Below, piece after piece: positions 9,795-18,900 of a DNA stretch of 64,000 nt. The stretch spans positions 15,322 to 79,321 of the forward strand of contig PAQH01000039.1 of the NCBI GenBank assembly GCA_002709225.1, written 5' to 3'. The translations under genes and the position numbers were made by a program. Positions within the stretch are counted from its first letter, which is position 1, and the number at the start of each line of letters is the position of its first letter. The notes beneath the pieces are model-generated. The model had not been told where the DNA came from. It made no database searches and worked only from the letters and a program-made list of their open reading frames with translations. Source of the stretch: Planctomycetaceae bacterium. Lineage in GTDB: Bacteria; Planctomycetota; Planctomycetia; Pirellulales; Pirellulaceae.

Positions 9795-9814
9795 TTGGCT
9801 TCGTCGCAGCCAAT
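9794..9814. terminator. Hairpin between convergent glk and MBL hydrolase genes
   Basis: A perfect seven-base-pair inverted repeat (ATTGGCT / AGCCAAT) with a seven-base loop sits immediately at the end of glk and 27 bases before the end of the opposing gene. There is no T-tract, so it is at most a weak or factor-assisted bidirectional terminator. Confidence 0.35.
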
Positions 9815-9840
9815 GGGGATTCGTGGAATTCAAGCCACCG

Positions 9841-10689
9841 TCAGATGACTGTAGGACCACTCCAACGTTGCCCGCAAGCCAGTACCCGATAGGGCTGCTT
9901 GAGAGCTTCAGCGGCGGCCACAAATTGGTCCGTGCGCACCGTATTGAACTCAAACATTTCAAAGTGGCAGGGAATCACCATATCGGCGCCGATGTCGGCA
10001 GCCAGTTTCGCCGCTTCAGCGCCCCAGAGATTACCGGCAACTCGACGTGCTGGCAGGCGTCCATTGATTGGTAACAATGCCACAGTGACGTCACAAGGTC
10101 GCAACCGTTCGACAAGGCCCCCGTAGAGAACCGTGTCACCGCTGTGATAGAGGACCCATTCCCCAAACCGGACAACATAGCCAAGATACGGGTAACGGCC
10201 CGACGCATCCCGGTCCATCTGCTCATGGGCGGCTGGAACACCGAGAAACTCAAAACCGGCAATTTCTCGAGACTCGGCAGCATCCAGCGTAGTCAACCGC
10301 GTTTCTGGACACGCTAACCGAGCGGCGGCAAACTGCCGATTCGCAGCAGGCACCAAAACGGACATTCGCGGGTTCCGCTGCATCAACGGCCGCAAGGTCT
10401 CCGCATCCAGGTGGTCGGTATGGTTATGACTGGAAGTCACCACATCGATGAAATCTAATTGCTGCGGGTCGATCACATTTTCGGTCATCCGCACATGGGG
10501 CTTGTCGGTATCAGCATATTTCAGCGTCAACGAATCAGACAGATACGGATCCATTAACAAATGACGTCCCTGCCACTGCACTAGGAACCCGCTTTGTCCC
10601 AGCCACCACAGGTGAAATCCATGGTTATCCCGACGCGCGGCCTCAATGTCCGCGAGCAACCGCTCACCCGATAATCGAGGAACAATCAT
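9841..10689 (-). CDS. UlaG-like metallo-beta-lactamase-fold hydrolase
   Basis: A 282-aa MBL-fold protein. The metal-binding signature is SSHNHTDHLD at about residues 86-95; HSGDT supplies the second Asp, ending in the C-terminal IPCHFEMF His. The N-terminal LWWLGQSGFLVQWQGRHLLMDPYLSDS is typical of the UlaG/YtkL branch (L-ascorbate-6-phosphate lactonase-like) rather than of true beta-lactamases. It probably hydrolyses a lactone or phosphodiester in the cytoplasm; no signal peptide is seen. The specific substrate is unknown. The gene is convergent with glk and its start ATG is at 10687-10689. Confidence 0.85.
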   Translation of the reverse strand: MIVPRLSGERLLADIEAARRDNHGFHLWWLGQSGFLVQWQGRHLLMDPYLSDSLTLKYADTDKPHVRMTENVIDPQQLDFIDVVTSSHNHTDHLDAETLRPLMQRNPRMSVLVPAANRQFAAARLACPETRLTTLDAAESREIAGFEFLGVPAAHEQMDRDASGRYPYLGYVVRFGEWVLYHSGDTVLYGGLVERLRPCDVTVALLPINGRLPARRVAGNLWGAEAAKLAADIGADMVIPCHFEMFEFNTVRTDQFVAAAEALKQPYRVLACGQRWSGPTVI

Positions 10690-10920
10690 GCGTCAGCTCT
10701 CAGTACGGAATACCGGGGTTACAGTAAACTGTCGAAGACTCATCGCTTCTATTATGGCTGCAGACAACAGGACCACACGACCCCCAGTACAGACGGTTTG
10801 GAACACAACGTCTCGGTAGCCGAATGCGAAGGATGGATTCCCAGGCGCATCACGTTCGTTTAAGATGCCGCCCGAGAACCGCGCCATCCAGCCTGGCAAT
10901 CCACCAAGGACACTCGACGC

Positions 10921-12123
10921 TTGCAATACGAGACGATTACTTCCGCCGCTGCGTTAGAACATTTCTGTGTGGCGTTGCAAAACGCGACCTCGATCGCATT
11001 CGATACCGAGTTTGTCTCGGAAGATACGTTTCGCCCCCAGCTCTGCCTGATCCAAGTCGCTATCTCCGATCGAGTCGCAATCATTGATCCGCTTGAAATC
11101 GAAGATATAAGTCCGTTCTGGAGGGCGCTCACAGAAGGACAACACATTACCGTCGCACACGCGGCCCGGGAAGAGTTTCTTTTCTGTTGGCGGTCTCTGG
11201 GACGTCGCCCTGCGCGGCTGCTGGACACGCAGATTGCAGCTGGCTTGATTGGAATGGAATATCCCGCAGCGTACAGTGGTCTGTTGTCTAAATTGCTCAG
11301 TGTTCAACTTGCTAAGGGAGAAACTCGCACCGACTGGCGCCGCCGCCCGCTCTCGTCCCGACAGCTTGACTATGCGCGCGACGATGTTCTTCATCTGCAG
11401 CGTCTCGCCGATCGGCTACAAGAACGTCTGACACAACTGGGACGTACATCCTGGCTGACCGCGGAAATGGAAAGTTGGCAGAGCCGCTTGGAAGAGTTTG
11501 AACGCGGCGAACAATGGCACCGAGTCTCCGGTTCGGCAAACCTCCGGCCCCGTTCGCTGGCAATTGTTCGTGAGTTGTGGCGTTGGCGCCGCAACGAAGC
11601 TGAACAGCGAAACCAGCCGCCCAAACGCATCTTGCGAGACGATTTGATCGTTGAGCTGGCCCGCCAGCAAACGGCTGATTTACAACGTATTCGAGCAGTG
11701 CGCGGAATGAACTTCCGCGGAGCGCAAAAGCACCAACAGGCTATCGCCCAGGCAATTCAACAGGCGCTGGAAATACCAGATAGCGAGTGTCCCAAGCGCC
11801 CATCGCGGCGATCATCTCGCTCTCATCTGACGCTCTTGACGCAATTTCTTTCCACAGCGCTGGGGAGCATTTGCCGCCAATCGCAAGTCGCCCCTAGCCT
11901 GGTAGGAAACTCACAGGATATTCACGATCTGGTCAAGTTTCATTTGGATTCAAAGCGTGCCTCCGCTGAGCTACCGGCACTGGCTACAGGCTGGCGGGCC
12001 GAAATCGTCGGGCAAGCGATTAATGATTTGCTGACAGGAAAATATGCGTTACGGATCAAAGATCCACATAGTGACCACCCACTGGTTCTGGAAGCTACGA
12101 CCGGCGACACGCCCGCAAACTGA
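10921..12123 (+). CDS. rnd: Ribonuclease D
   Basis: A 400-aa 3'-5' exoribonuclease of the DEDDy class. Exo I is FDTEF at about residues 27-31, Exo II lies around LLDTQIA, and Exo III is YARDDVLHL (Tyr and Asp of DEDDy). An HRDC domain follows (WRWRRNEAEQRNQPPKRILRDD). RNase D trims the 3' ends of tRNA precursors and other small RNAs. The start is a TTG at 10921: an in-frame stop lies at 10861-10863, no ATG or GTG comes before the conserved YETITSAAALEHFC strand, and AAGGA is about ten bases upstream. The C-terminal third is longer and Arg/Ser-rich compared with E. coli Rnd. Confidence 0.92.
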   Translation: MQYETITSAAALEHFCVALQNATSIAFDTEFVSEDTFRPQLCLIQVAISDRVAIIDPLEIEDISPFWRALTEGQHITVAHAAREEFLFCWRSLGRRPARLLDTQIAAGLIGMEYPAAYSGLLSKLLSVQLAKGETRTDWRRRPLSSRQLDYARDDVLHLQRLADRLQERLTQLGRTSWLTAEMESWQSRLEEFERGEQWHRVSGSANLRPRSLAIVRELWRWRRNEAEQRNQPPKRILRDDLIVELARQQTADLQRIRAVRGMNFRGAQKHQQAIAQAIQQALEIPDSECPKRPSRRSSRSHLTLLTQFLSTALGSICRQSQVAPSLVGNSQDIHDLVKFHLDSKRASAELPALATGWRAEIVGQAINDLLTGKYALRIKDPHSDHPLVLEATTGDTPAN

Positions 12124-12137
12124 AACCACTTCTGGCA

Positions 12138-12155
12138 GCTGCTACCTGTAGCAGC
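12138..12155. terminator. Hairpin after rnd (no T-tract)
   Basis: GCTGCTA and TAGCAGC form a perfect seven-base-pair stem with a CCTG tetraloop, 14 bases after the rnd stop codon in the space between two convergent genes. A second, longer inverted repeat (CGGAGC at 12171 with GCTCCG near 12202) follows. Neither has a T-run, so termination activity is uncertain. Confidence 0.35.
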
Positions 12156-12301
12156 AAACAACATTGCCAGCGGAGCGTAGAATCTGCAAGTGTGAGCAAT
12201 TGGGTCACACGGCTCCGATAACTCGTACAGCAGCACATGACATCCGTTGAGGTCCAGACAATGGCAAACCAAGGGACCATGTCAAATCCGGTCGCAATCG
12301 C

Positions 12302-12736
12302 TCACGAGCGCGGCTCCTGAGCAGCCATCTGTTCTGCAATCCAGGCCTCCAGTTCATCCCAATCAACGGGAGGCAGCTTGGACAAATCAGGGCGCAAACG
12401 GACAGCATCCTTGATGTAGACGTGGTCAATTTCGTCCTGTGGTTTTTCAGTATTCCAGTGGACGAGAACCCGAATACAACGCTGCAACGCACCGGGTACG
12501 TCGATTTCGTTGGTGCACAATAGAGGCACCTCAAGCCAACCCATTTGACGTGCGGCGAGCGCCGGAAACTCGCGATTCAAATCGTGTGTCGATGAAAATG
12601 TCGCGCTGGCAACATCCTCTTTGCGAATGTCATTTCTGCGAATCATCAACGCCAATAACTGCCGCGCAGCCGCGAGAATCTCGTCACGTGAGTTCGACTC
12701 AACAGTCGTTGCACCACGAACTCCACGACAAGCCAT
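12302..12736 (-). CDS. aroH: Chorismate mutase, AroH type
   Basis: A 144-aa monofunctional chorismate mutase of the Bacillus AroH (trimeric barrel) class. It converts chorismate to prephenate for Phe/Tyr synthesis. Recognisable residues are Arg in [10 protein letters not shown], Glu in NEIDVPGAL, Arg in [10 protein letters not shown] and Tyr in [15 protein letters not shown]; these match the active-site Arg7, Glu78, Arg90 and Tyr108 of the B. subtilis enzyme. The segment [19 protein letters not shown] is also family-typical. The length is slightly longer than the roughly 127 aa of the Bacillus protein, with the extension at the C-terminus. It is convergent with rnd and appears monocistronic. 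Confidence 0.93.
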   Translation of the reverse strand: MACRGVRGATTVESNSRDEILAAARQLLALMIRRNDIRKEDVASATFSSTHDLNREFPALAARQMGWLEVPLLCTNEIDVPGALQRCIRVLVHWNTEKPQDEIDHVYIKDAVRLRPDLSKLPPVDWDELEAWIAEQMAAQEPRS

Positions 12737-12911
12737 AACAGGTACTCACAGGTAGGAAAACGAATTGTGCGACAAAGCAGGATGCGGCGTGCACGCCCGT
12801 AACCACCATTCAAGGCAGGCAATCGAACAGACTCCACTTCGCATGTTCGAGCAAGATCGACGAAACATTTCGGCACGCCGCTTTACGGTTGCACCAACAT
12901 GACCAGACAAT

Positions 12912-12965
12912 CTTGTTCGTCTCGTCTTCCTTGTTCGTCTCGTCTTCCTTGTTCGTCTCGTCTTC
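12912..12965. repeat. Three perfect tandem copies of an 18-bp unit
   Basis: The unit CTTGTTCGTCTCGTCTTC occurs three times without change or spacer (starts 12912, 12930 and 12948). It is pyrimidine-rich on the plus strand and lies about 175 bp upstream of aroH. The period is a multiple of three, but no gene covers it. Confidence 0.95.
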
Positions 12966-13582
12966 ACAGTTTTCATCGTAGCATTACCGCGCGAATATGC
13001 AACGTGCTGAAATACGCTCAAGACACGATAGGCCAGCGACCTGGCAAGAGTACAGACGCGATCACATGGCCTGTTTTGATTAACCGCAATCAAGCGGAAA
13101 TCCGATCAGGGTAGTGGGATATCCATCCAGAAAGACGGACTTCCTGAGGCTAATCAACGTGATTTTCGGACGCCTGCCAGCCGGGTTGGCGGACAAACCG
13201 ATGTTCGCGGCAAAACGAGCAACGAGCCTCGACACCAAGGCGTGTCTGACCCTGGAAACCAACTGGCAAGCAGCGTGAGTACAACAAAATCCGCCACCTG
13301 GCGTGCGATGGTTCTGCTGCCACCCCGTGGACGCCAGGCTGCCAGGACAACCTTCACCGTGCGCCCGCAGCGCCAGTCGCGCGGGCACCAGAAAACGCCC
13401 CGCGTCACGATGCGACAGCGTCTGGCGGATCGAGGGCGGGAGCCCCGGCACCATACGCGTTTTCTTCCCGTTACCTGGTGGAAAGAGGCCCTGGCAGCGC
13501 GCCAACTCGCCACATCCCTGCTACAATGCGCCCAGGCAACGAACCGTGTTGCAAGCGACTCTTCGAGGTTTTCCTTGCCATC

Positions 13583-13624
13583 TTGTACCGCAACTGGAAA
13601 CCCTTGTACCGCGACCGGAAGCCA
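13583..13624. repeat. Imperfect 21-bp direct repeat
   Basis: Two adjacent 21-base units that both begin CTTGTACCGC match at 18 of 21 positions (differences at positions 11, 14 and 19 of the unit). They lie in the non-coding stretch upstream of the epimerase gene. Confidence 0.85.
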
Positions 13625-13970
13625 CGGAACGTCGCTGCACGTGTGATAGTGTCTTGGTCGTGATCGTCGACTTGGCAGTCCGATTCTCTTAGCTAGCAAA
13701 AAGGTAAACTAGCCGCACACAGTGACAATACCCCCGACCAGTTGTATATTCCTTGTGGAAAAGTCCACGGCTCTCTCTCCCAGATGGGCAGCGGTGAGGT
13801 GTTCTGCGAAATGTCGAATGCTGTTCAGATAGAATTGGCTCGCGGTATTCACTGGGAAAATCGCACCATCATGACTGCCTGGCATGACCGCCTGGCCAGC
13901 GGGCGTTTGCTTGGTTTCCAATCACGACTAAGATCTTCCTTCCCTTAAACCTTGACTTGAGATTGCCGGC

Positions 13971-14936
13971 ATGGACGGAACCAGCCTGGATACCGCTTCG
14001 GTACTGATCACGGGAGCGACTGGATTCCTTGGGCGTCATTGTCTGAACGCACTCACCCAACGCTTCGGACAAGTGCACGCAGTCGCGCATCGCAAACCGA
14101 TCGCAGCTGCTGAGTCCGTGACCAAACATGAAGTCAACCTACTCGACCCTGCAGCGGTCGATGACTTAGTCGACCAAACACGTCCCTCACACTTACTGCA
14201 TCTGGCGTGGGTGAATGCGCACGGCACGTTCTGGCGTTCTGCCGAGAACCTCCGCTGGCTGGAAGCAAGCCTGCATCTCGTCCAAAAATTTACCGAATGT
14301 GGTGGCCAGCGTCTGGTCACCGCAGGCAGTTCTGCAGAGTATCGCTATGACCAAGGAACTTGCCACGAAGATCGAACACCGCGTGCTCCTGATAGTTTTT
14401 ATGGACAATGCAAGCAGGGTATGCAGTCCCTGATTGAATCCTACGCCAGAGAACAACAACTCAGTTACGCACACTCACGCATTTTCCACCTCTACGGCCC
14501 ACACGAAAATCCGTTGCGTTTCGTGCCCACCGTAATTCGCTCGTTGCTTCACGCTTCTCACAGCCAATGTTCCGACGGACATCAGATTCGTGACTATCTG
14601 TATGTCGAAGATGCCGCGGACGCGCACACCCAGTTGCTCTGCTCCGACTATCAAGGGTGTGTGAATATTGGTTCTGGTCTGCCCGTCTCCTTGCGACAAT
14701 TGGCATCTACCATTCAGTCCATTGTTGGTCGCTCTGCGAATCTCATTGAATTCGGCCGGCTACCACGTCGCGATAATGAACCGACGGTACTGCTCGCGGA
14801 TACACGCAGAATTTCTCGCGAAATCGGTTGGGTACCTCATTGGGATCTCAACGCTGGATTGTTTCACACCATCCAGTGGTGGAAAGATCAGGAGATGCAA
14901 TGTACTTCTCCTCCTCCGGCACCGGCTGCTGCTTGA
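13971..14936 (+). CDS. NAD-dependent epimerase/dehydratase (extended SDR)
   Basis: A 321-aa extended short-chain dehydrogenase. The Rossmann motif is VLITGATGFLGRHC (GxxGxxG) at residues 11-24. The catalytic Ser lies in GSSAEY and the YxxxK pair in YGQCK. The C-terminal half shows FHLYGPHENPLRFVPTVI, HQIRDYLYVEDAADAH and CVNIGSGLPVSLRQL, which are nucleotide-sugar binding motifs of the GDP-mannose dehydratase, CDP-abequose synthase and UDP-glucose epimerase group. It therefore probably modifies a nucleotide sugar for surface glycans; the exact sugar is unknown. It is followed about 100 bp later by an aldo/keto reductase on the same strand. Confidence 0.85.
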   Translation: MDGTSLDTASVLITGATGFLGRHCLNALTQRFGQVHAVAHRKPIAAAESVTKHEVNLLDPAAVDDLVDQTRPSHLLHLAWVNAHGTFWRSAENLRWLEASLHLVQKFTECGGQRLVTAGSSAEYRYDQGTCHEDRTPRAPDSFYGQCKQGMQSLIESYAREQQLSYAHSRIFHLYGPHENPLRFVPTVIRSLLHASHSQCSDGHQIRDYLYVEDAADAHTQLLCSDYQGCVNIGSGLPVSLRQLASTIQSIVGRSANLIEFGRLPRRDNEPTVLLADTRRISREIGWVPHWDLNAGLFHTIQWWKDQEMQCTSPPPAPAAA

Positions 14937-15037
14937 AGCGGCGGTTGAGAATTGCCGAATCAAACTTGCCAGACCTGATAGCGCGCGATCTGTTTCTGAT
15001 GAGCCATTCTGACTATAGGCCTTAAGGCACCGTGCAC

Positions 15038-15979
15038 ATGAAACTCGAAACCAACTCCGCGGGGATTCCAATCCGTACCTTGGGACGCACCGGAACCAAA
15101 GTCTCAATCGTCGGTTTTGGAGGTGGCCATTACTGCCGCAAACACATCGACGAAAACACATCGGTGCGCCTCATACAAACCGCCGTCGATCAGGGCATGA
15201 CCTTTATGGACAACGCCTGGGAATACCACGACGGAGAATCCGAGCGACGCATGGGGATCGCGTTGGCGGGACGGCGCGACAAAGTAACACTGATGACAAA
15301 AGTATGTGGCCGCGACCGCCAGACCGCGCAAACACACTTGGAAGATAGTCTGCGCAGGTTAAAGACAGACGTGATCGATATCTGGCAATTCCATGAAATC
15401 AACTACGACAATGACGCCGACTGGATATTTGCCTCCGACGGTGCGATCCGGGCCGCAGAAGCTGCGCGGCAAGCCGGCAAGATCCGCTGGATTGGTTTTA
15501 CCGGCCACAAACACCCGCGCATCCTCGCCAGAATGTTGTCGCAAGATTTTCCGTGGGACACCTGTCAGATGCCAATCAATGTATTGGACGCGCATTACCG
15601 CAGTTTTCAACGGGAACTTCTTCCCGAATTAGAGCAACGAGGTATCGGTGTCATCGGGATGAAAAGCCTTGGCGGCGATGCGCAACTGGTGCGCGACGCC
15701 GGCTTGACTCCACAACAGTGTCGTGGCTACGCCTTGTCTTTACCGATTAGCACACTGGTTTGTGGAATCGAATCACTGCACAATCTTGAGCAAGATCTTT
15801 CTATTGCCCGCGATTTCCAACCCTTTACGACAGCAGAGCAGGAAACGCTTGTCCAACAAGTCCGCGATGTGGCGGGCGATGGCCGCTTCGAATGGTTCAA
15901 GAGCACACGTTACTACGATTCACAATTTCACCAGCAGCAACACGGCTTCCCTAGTTTTGAAGAGGGTTTCCGGTTGTAG
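15038..15979 (+). CDS. Aldo/keto reductase
   Basis: A protein of about 313 aa of the aldo/keto reductase (TIM-barrel, NADPH-dependent) superfamily. It begins with the usual RTLGRTGTKVSIVGFGGGHYC. The catalytic set is visible as Asp in MDNAWEYHDGESE, Tyr in the same segment, Lys in MTKV and His in IWQFHEINY. MKSLGGDAQLVRDAGLTPQQCRGYALSLPISTLVCGIES is the cofactor-binding end and resembles the YdbC/Fe-S-less 'predicted oxidoreductase' branch. The start is the ATG at 15038; a GTG two codons upstream is the alternative. Its 3' end overlaps the 3' end of the opposing kinase gene by 29 bp. Confidence 0.87.
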   Translation: MKLETNSAGIPIRTLGRTGTKVSIVGFGGGHYCRKHIDENTSVRLIQTAVDQGMTFMDNAWEYHDGESERRMGIALAGRRDKVTLMTKVCGRDRQTAQTHLEDSLRRLKTDVIDIWQFHEINYDNDADWIFASDGAIRAAEAARQAGKIRWIGFTGHKHPRILARMLSQDFPWDTCQMPINVLDAHYRSFQRELLPELEQRGIGVIGMKSLGGDAQLVRDAGLTPQQCRGYALSLPISTLVCGIESLHNLEQDLSIARDFQPFTTAEQETLVQQVRDVAGDGRFEWFKSTRYYDSQFHQQQHGFPSFEEGFRL

Positions 15980-18900
15980 TTTGGTAGTCACTGAGCGAAG
16001 ACCACTCAACATCCGCCCTGGTATGCAACCGACGAGCGATCTCGATGTAGTCTCGCCTGGCCCCGATTATGCGCGCAGCTATCTGCTCCAATGAAACTTG
16101 TTCTCGATCGTAACAGACGACAACATCGCCATCTTGATCAGGCACACTGGTCGGTTCCTGCCCTGCGGTTCGCTGAATTTCATCAGCTAGTCGTCCATCT
16201 TTGAGGGAATCGGGAGTAATCACCAGCAGACGCTGGGCACCACCACTCTCAGCAAAACAAGGACGTGCCTGATGGACAAGTTCCTGCACTACTTTGGAAC
16301 CAAGATCGCTCGCGTCTTGCGACACAAGCTCCACATTGAACTTCTTGATGATCTGCAAAATAGCATGTCTGGAGGATTTCCGGACTGCCGATTTCAACCG
16401 TTGCCTACTCTCCATCCGACCGAGCATCTGTGAAAGCCGACGCTGCGAGCTGAAAAAACTACTTGCCAGGTCACGGTCGACTTGTTGGATCAACGTTGCC
16501 TCTTGTGATCGCAACACTTTCAACAACCGCACAGAACGATCCGTCTGCGACACTGTGGAGCTTGGTTCGCACACCGTCGGCGGAACCGCAAACTCATCTG
16601 CGAGTTGATTCAGGTCCTTAGCCAGCTCCTGCAAATGGTCCATTGCTGTATTGACCTGGGCTGCGATACCTCGGATCAAGTCACCCACTGATTTCTCCAG
16701 CAGATGTTGCAGTCGTGTTTCAGCGTACTGCTTTGCTTGGTCCCGTAGATCCACTGCGACTGCTGCAGACCGTCTCCGATTTGGCTTGGAGAGCTGCTGG
16801 TTCTCAAACGATGTCAGCCGTTGTTCCCATGCACTCTGATACTCGCGAGATGCCTTGTGAATCGCATCCAACTGTTCTGCACATAGCTCGACAACCCGCT
16901 GTGCTCCGGGAACCCGTAATTCTCTTCGGTCTACCAAACTGCCAATCCACTCGGTACACCGCTTTCCCAGTTGGATCAACCAAGGCCGTAAGGCCACCTC
17001 TAGTTGTTCTACCAGAAGTCCACAAGTTGTGTCGTTCGTCAGGTATTGTTGGCGCACTCCCAATGCCCCATCAATGGCTTTTACCACTTCACACCAATCG
17101 GCTGGCGAGGAGACATTCTCTGTGTCAGATCCCACCGTCTCGGAGATTAATCGTTCCAAATAGGATTCCTGATCCTGGTCCAGCAGGCCGGCTAACAGGT
17201 CGGCGACTCGGTCGCGTAATTCATCACCTCCGAGTCCCCACTCCCGTATCTGATTCAAGGTCAGTTGTCGACAGAGATCGCCTTCGGCCAAATGACTAGC
17301 ACCAGACTGACACCCGTTTTCATCCAGCTCACTTTGCGCAGAACCTCTCCACCTTCGCACTACCATTTGGCAAATGCGTTCGACGTCGTTGTCTGAAATG
17401 GATTCGCGAGTATTTGCAAAACCAGCAATCCCGAGGGTTCTCACATAACCATCTGCCAAGGGTGCGTCACCATTCCGCGGTTCCAAAGCGCGAAATTGGT
17501 CCAGGACATTCGCGGAACCGGGGATGACGGAGCGGTAGAGGTACTCCGCCAACAAACCGGTTGCTATGTCAAACCTGTCTTCGTTCAGGTCATCGCCTAA
17601 ATGAACCATATAGGTCGACTGAAACGCCGATGGACGTTCGTAATACGCTGGCAAATCGCAAGCGTGATCTCCTGGATAGGAACCCCCGTCTACGCAAAAA
17701 TGATAGAGTTCGCTCAAAGCGGCATAAGTATTGGCAATCGCAAGGTCCCGAGCTTTGCTTTGACTCGGCGTGCTATGTGCAAGGATGCCGCACAGACGTT
17801 GATCGGAGAATCCCTGTTGTGCCAACACGGTTCGTACCGCGTACGCAAGATCCGGTAACATCCCGCTCGCCGTACCGCCAGCCAGAGACCCGACAATGAA
17901 CACACGGGGGCCGGGACGCGCACCCGTCACGTCAGGATTCGCCTCTGGAGACTGGGCCATCGCCGCAGCGATGCGTTTCCGTAAACTGTTGAGGACCGCT
18001 TCGCTATGATCCACGAACGCCAATCGACCAAGGGGTCGGAGTCCCTCTGTCCGTAACGATCTGGGAATATTATACAGCCAGCGTCGACTCATCCACTGGA
18101 GCAGTTGCTGTGATTGCGATCGGTAGTCTGTACTAGGACGAAGTGGCATTGCCAATGTTTGGCTGTCGTGAAGTGTGTTTGAACTTTCACCACGTGTCGC
18201 GTCTGCTAACGCGCTGATGTCAGTATCAAGAAGCAGCATTTGAATCTGGCCGGACTCTTGTGACTCGCCATATCGATCACTCAATTTCTGCTGCAAATGG
18301 CGGAACGTACGCGCGGCGGTCCCGCCCACTCCCAAGAAGACTGTCGGACACAATTGCGGCTGCGACACCGCGGACTTCAGAGCAGGTAGTGCTGCGATTT
18401 CATGAGGACCACGGACGAGCGTTTCGGTCCGTTTGACAGGCCGTGGCTGCTGAAAATCAGCCGACGTCACTCCGCATGTTTGAGCACTCCCACCAGAACA
18501 ACCGTGGTTAACAGGTTGTCGCGGTGGGCGGCCCGCGCGCACATCCGCGCGTGACAAATTCTCGATCAGCGAACGGCAATTTGGGAATCGTCTTTCCGGA
18601 TTCTTGCTCAAAGCGCGGCCAATGATCGCCTGGTCGCTGCGTGACAATCTGGAAAGATCGGGGCGCCGATGAAGATGTTGAACTGCTAGTTGTGCCGCGG
18701 TCTGTCCTTCAAAAGGTAAATGGCCGGTCAGCATCTGCTGGAAGACAATCGCCAGGCTGTACTGATCGCTATAGCGATTTGGTTGATCATCAAAGACTTC
18801 CGGGGGGGCATAGTTGGGAGTCAAACCGGCTGCATTCGAGACTTCGGCCTCACGGAGGTTCTTGATCAGGCCAAAATCGGCAACCTTCACACGACCACCC

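Larger units (their letters stand above)
12737..13970. other. 1.2 kb intergenic region with direct repeats
   Basis: No gene is supported here. Several overlapping ORFs of 60-180 codons exist on both strands, but they are Arg/Cys/Trp-rich, mutually overlapping, and show no domain I recognise. The region holds an 18-bp perfect tandem triplet (12912-12965) and a 21-bp imperfect duplication (13583-13624). It separates aroH from the divergent epimerase gene and must hold the promoters of both. The dense, biased composition of 13150-13660 would fit a decayed or repeated element. Confidence 0.6.

Noticed and set aside
10693-10926. A 77-codon minus-strand ORF between the MBL hydrolase and rnd
   Set aside because: No ribosome-binding site or domain; it occupies the promoter region of two divergent genes.
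12912-12965. CRISPR array
   Set aside because: The three 18-bp copies are directly adjacent with no unique spacers and no cas genes nearby, so this is a simple tandem repeat.
13080-13699. Overlapping minus- and plus-strand ORFs of 130-180 codons
   Set aside because: The translations are Arg/Cys/Trp-rich, overlap each other in several frames, and contain no known motif. They fit non-coding G+C-rich DNA better than genes.
13742-13948. A 68-codon plus-strand ORF just before the epimerase gene
   Set aside because: It has a TTG start, no ribosome-binding site and no similarity I recognise; it probably lies in the promoter region.
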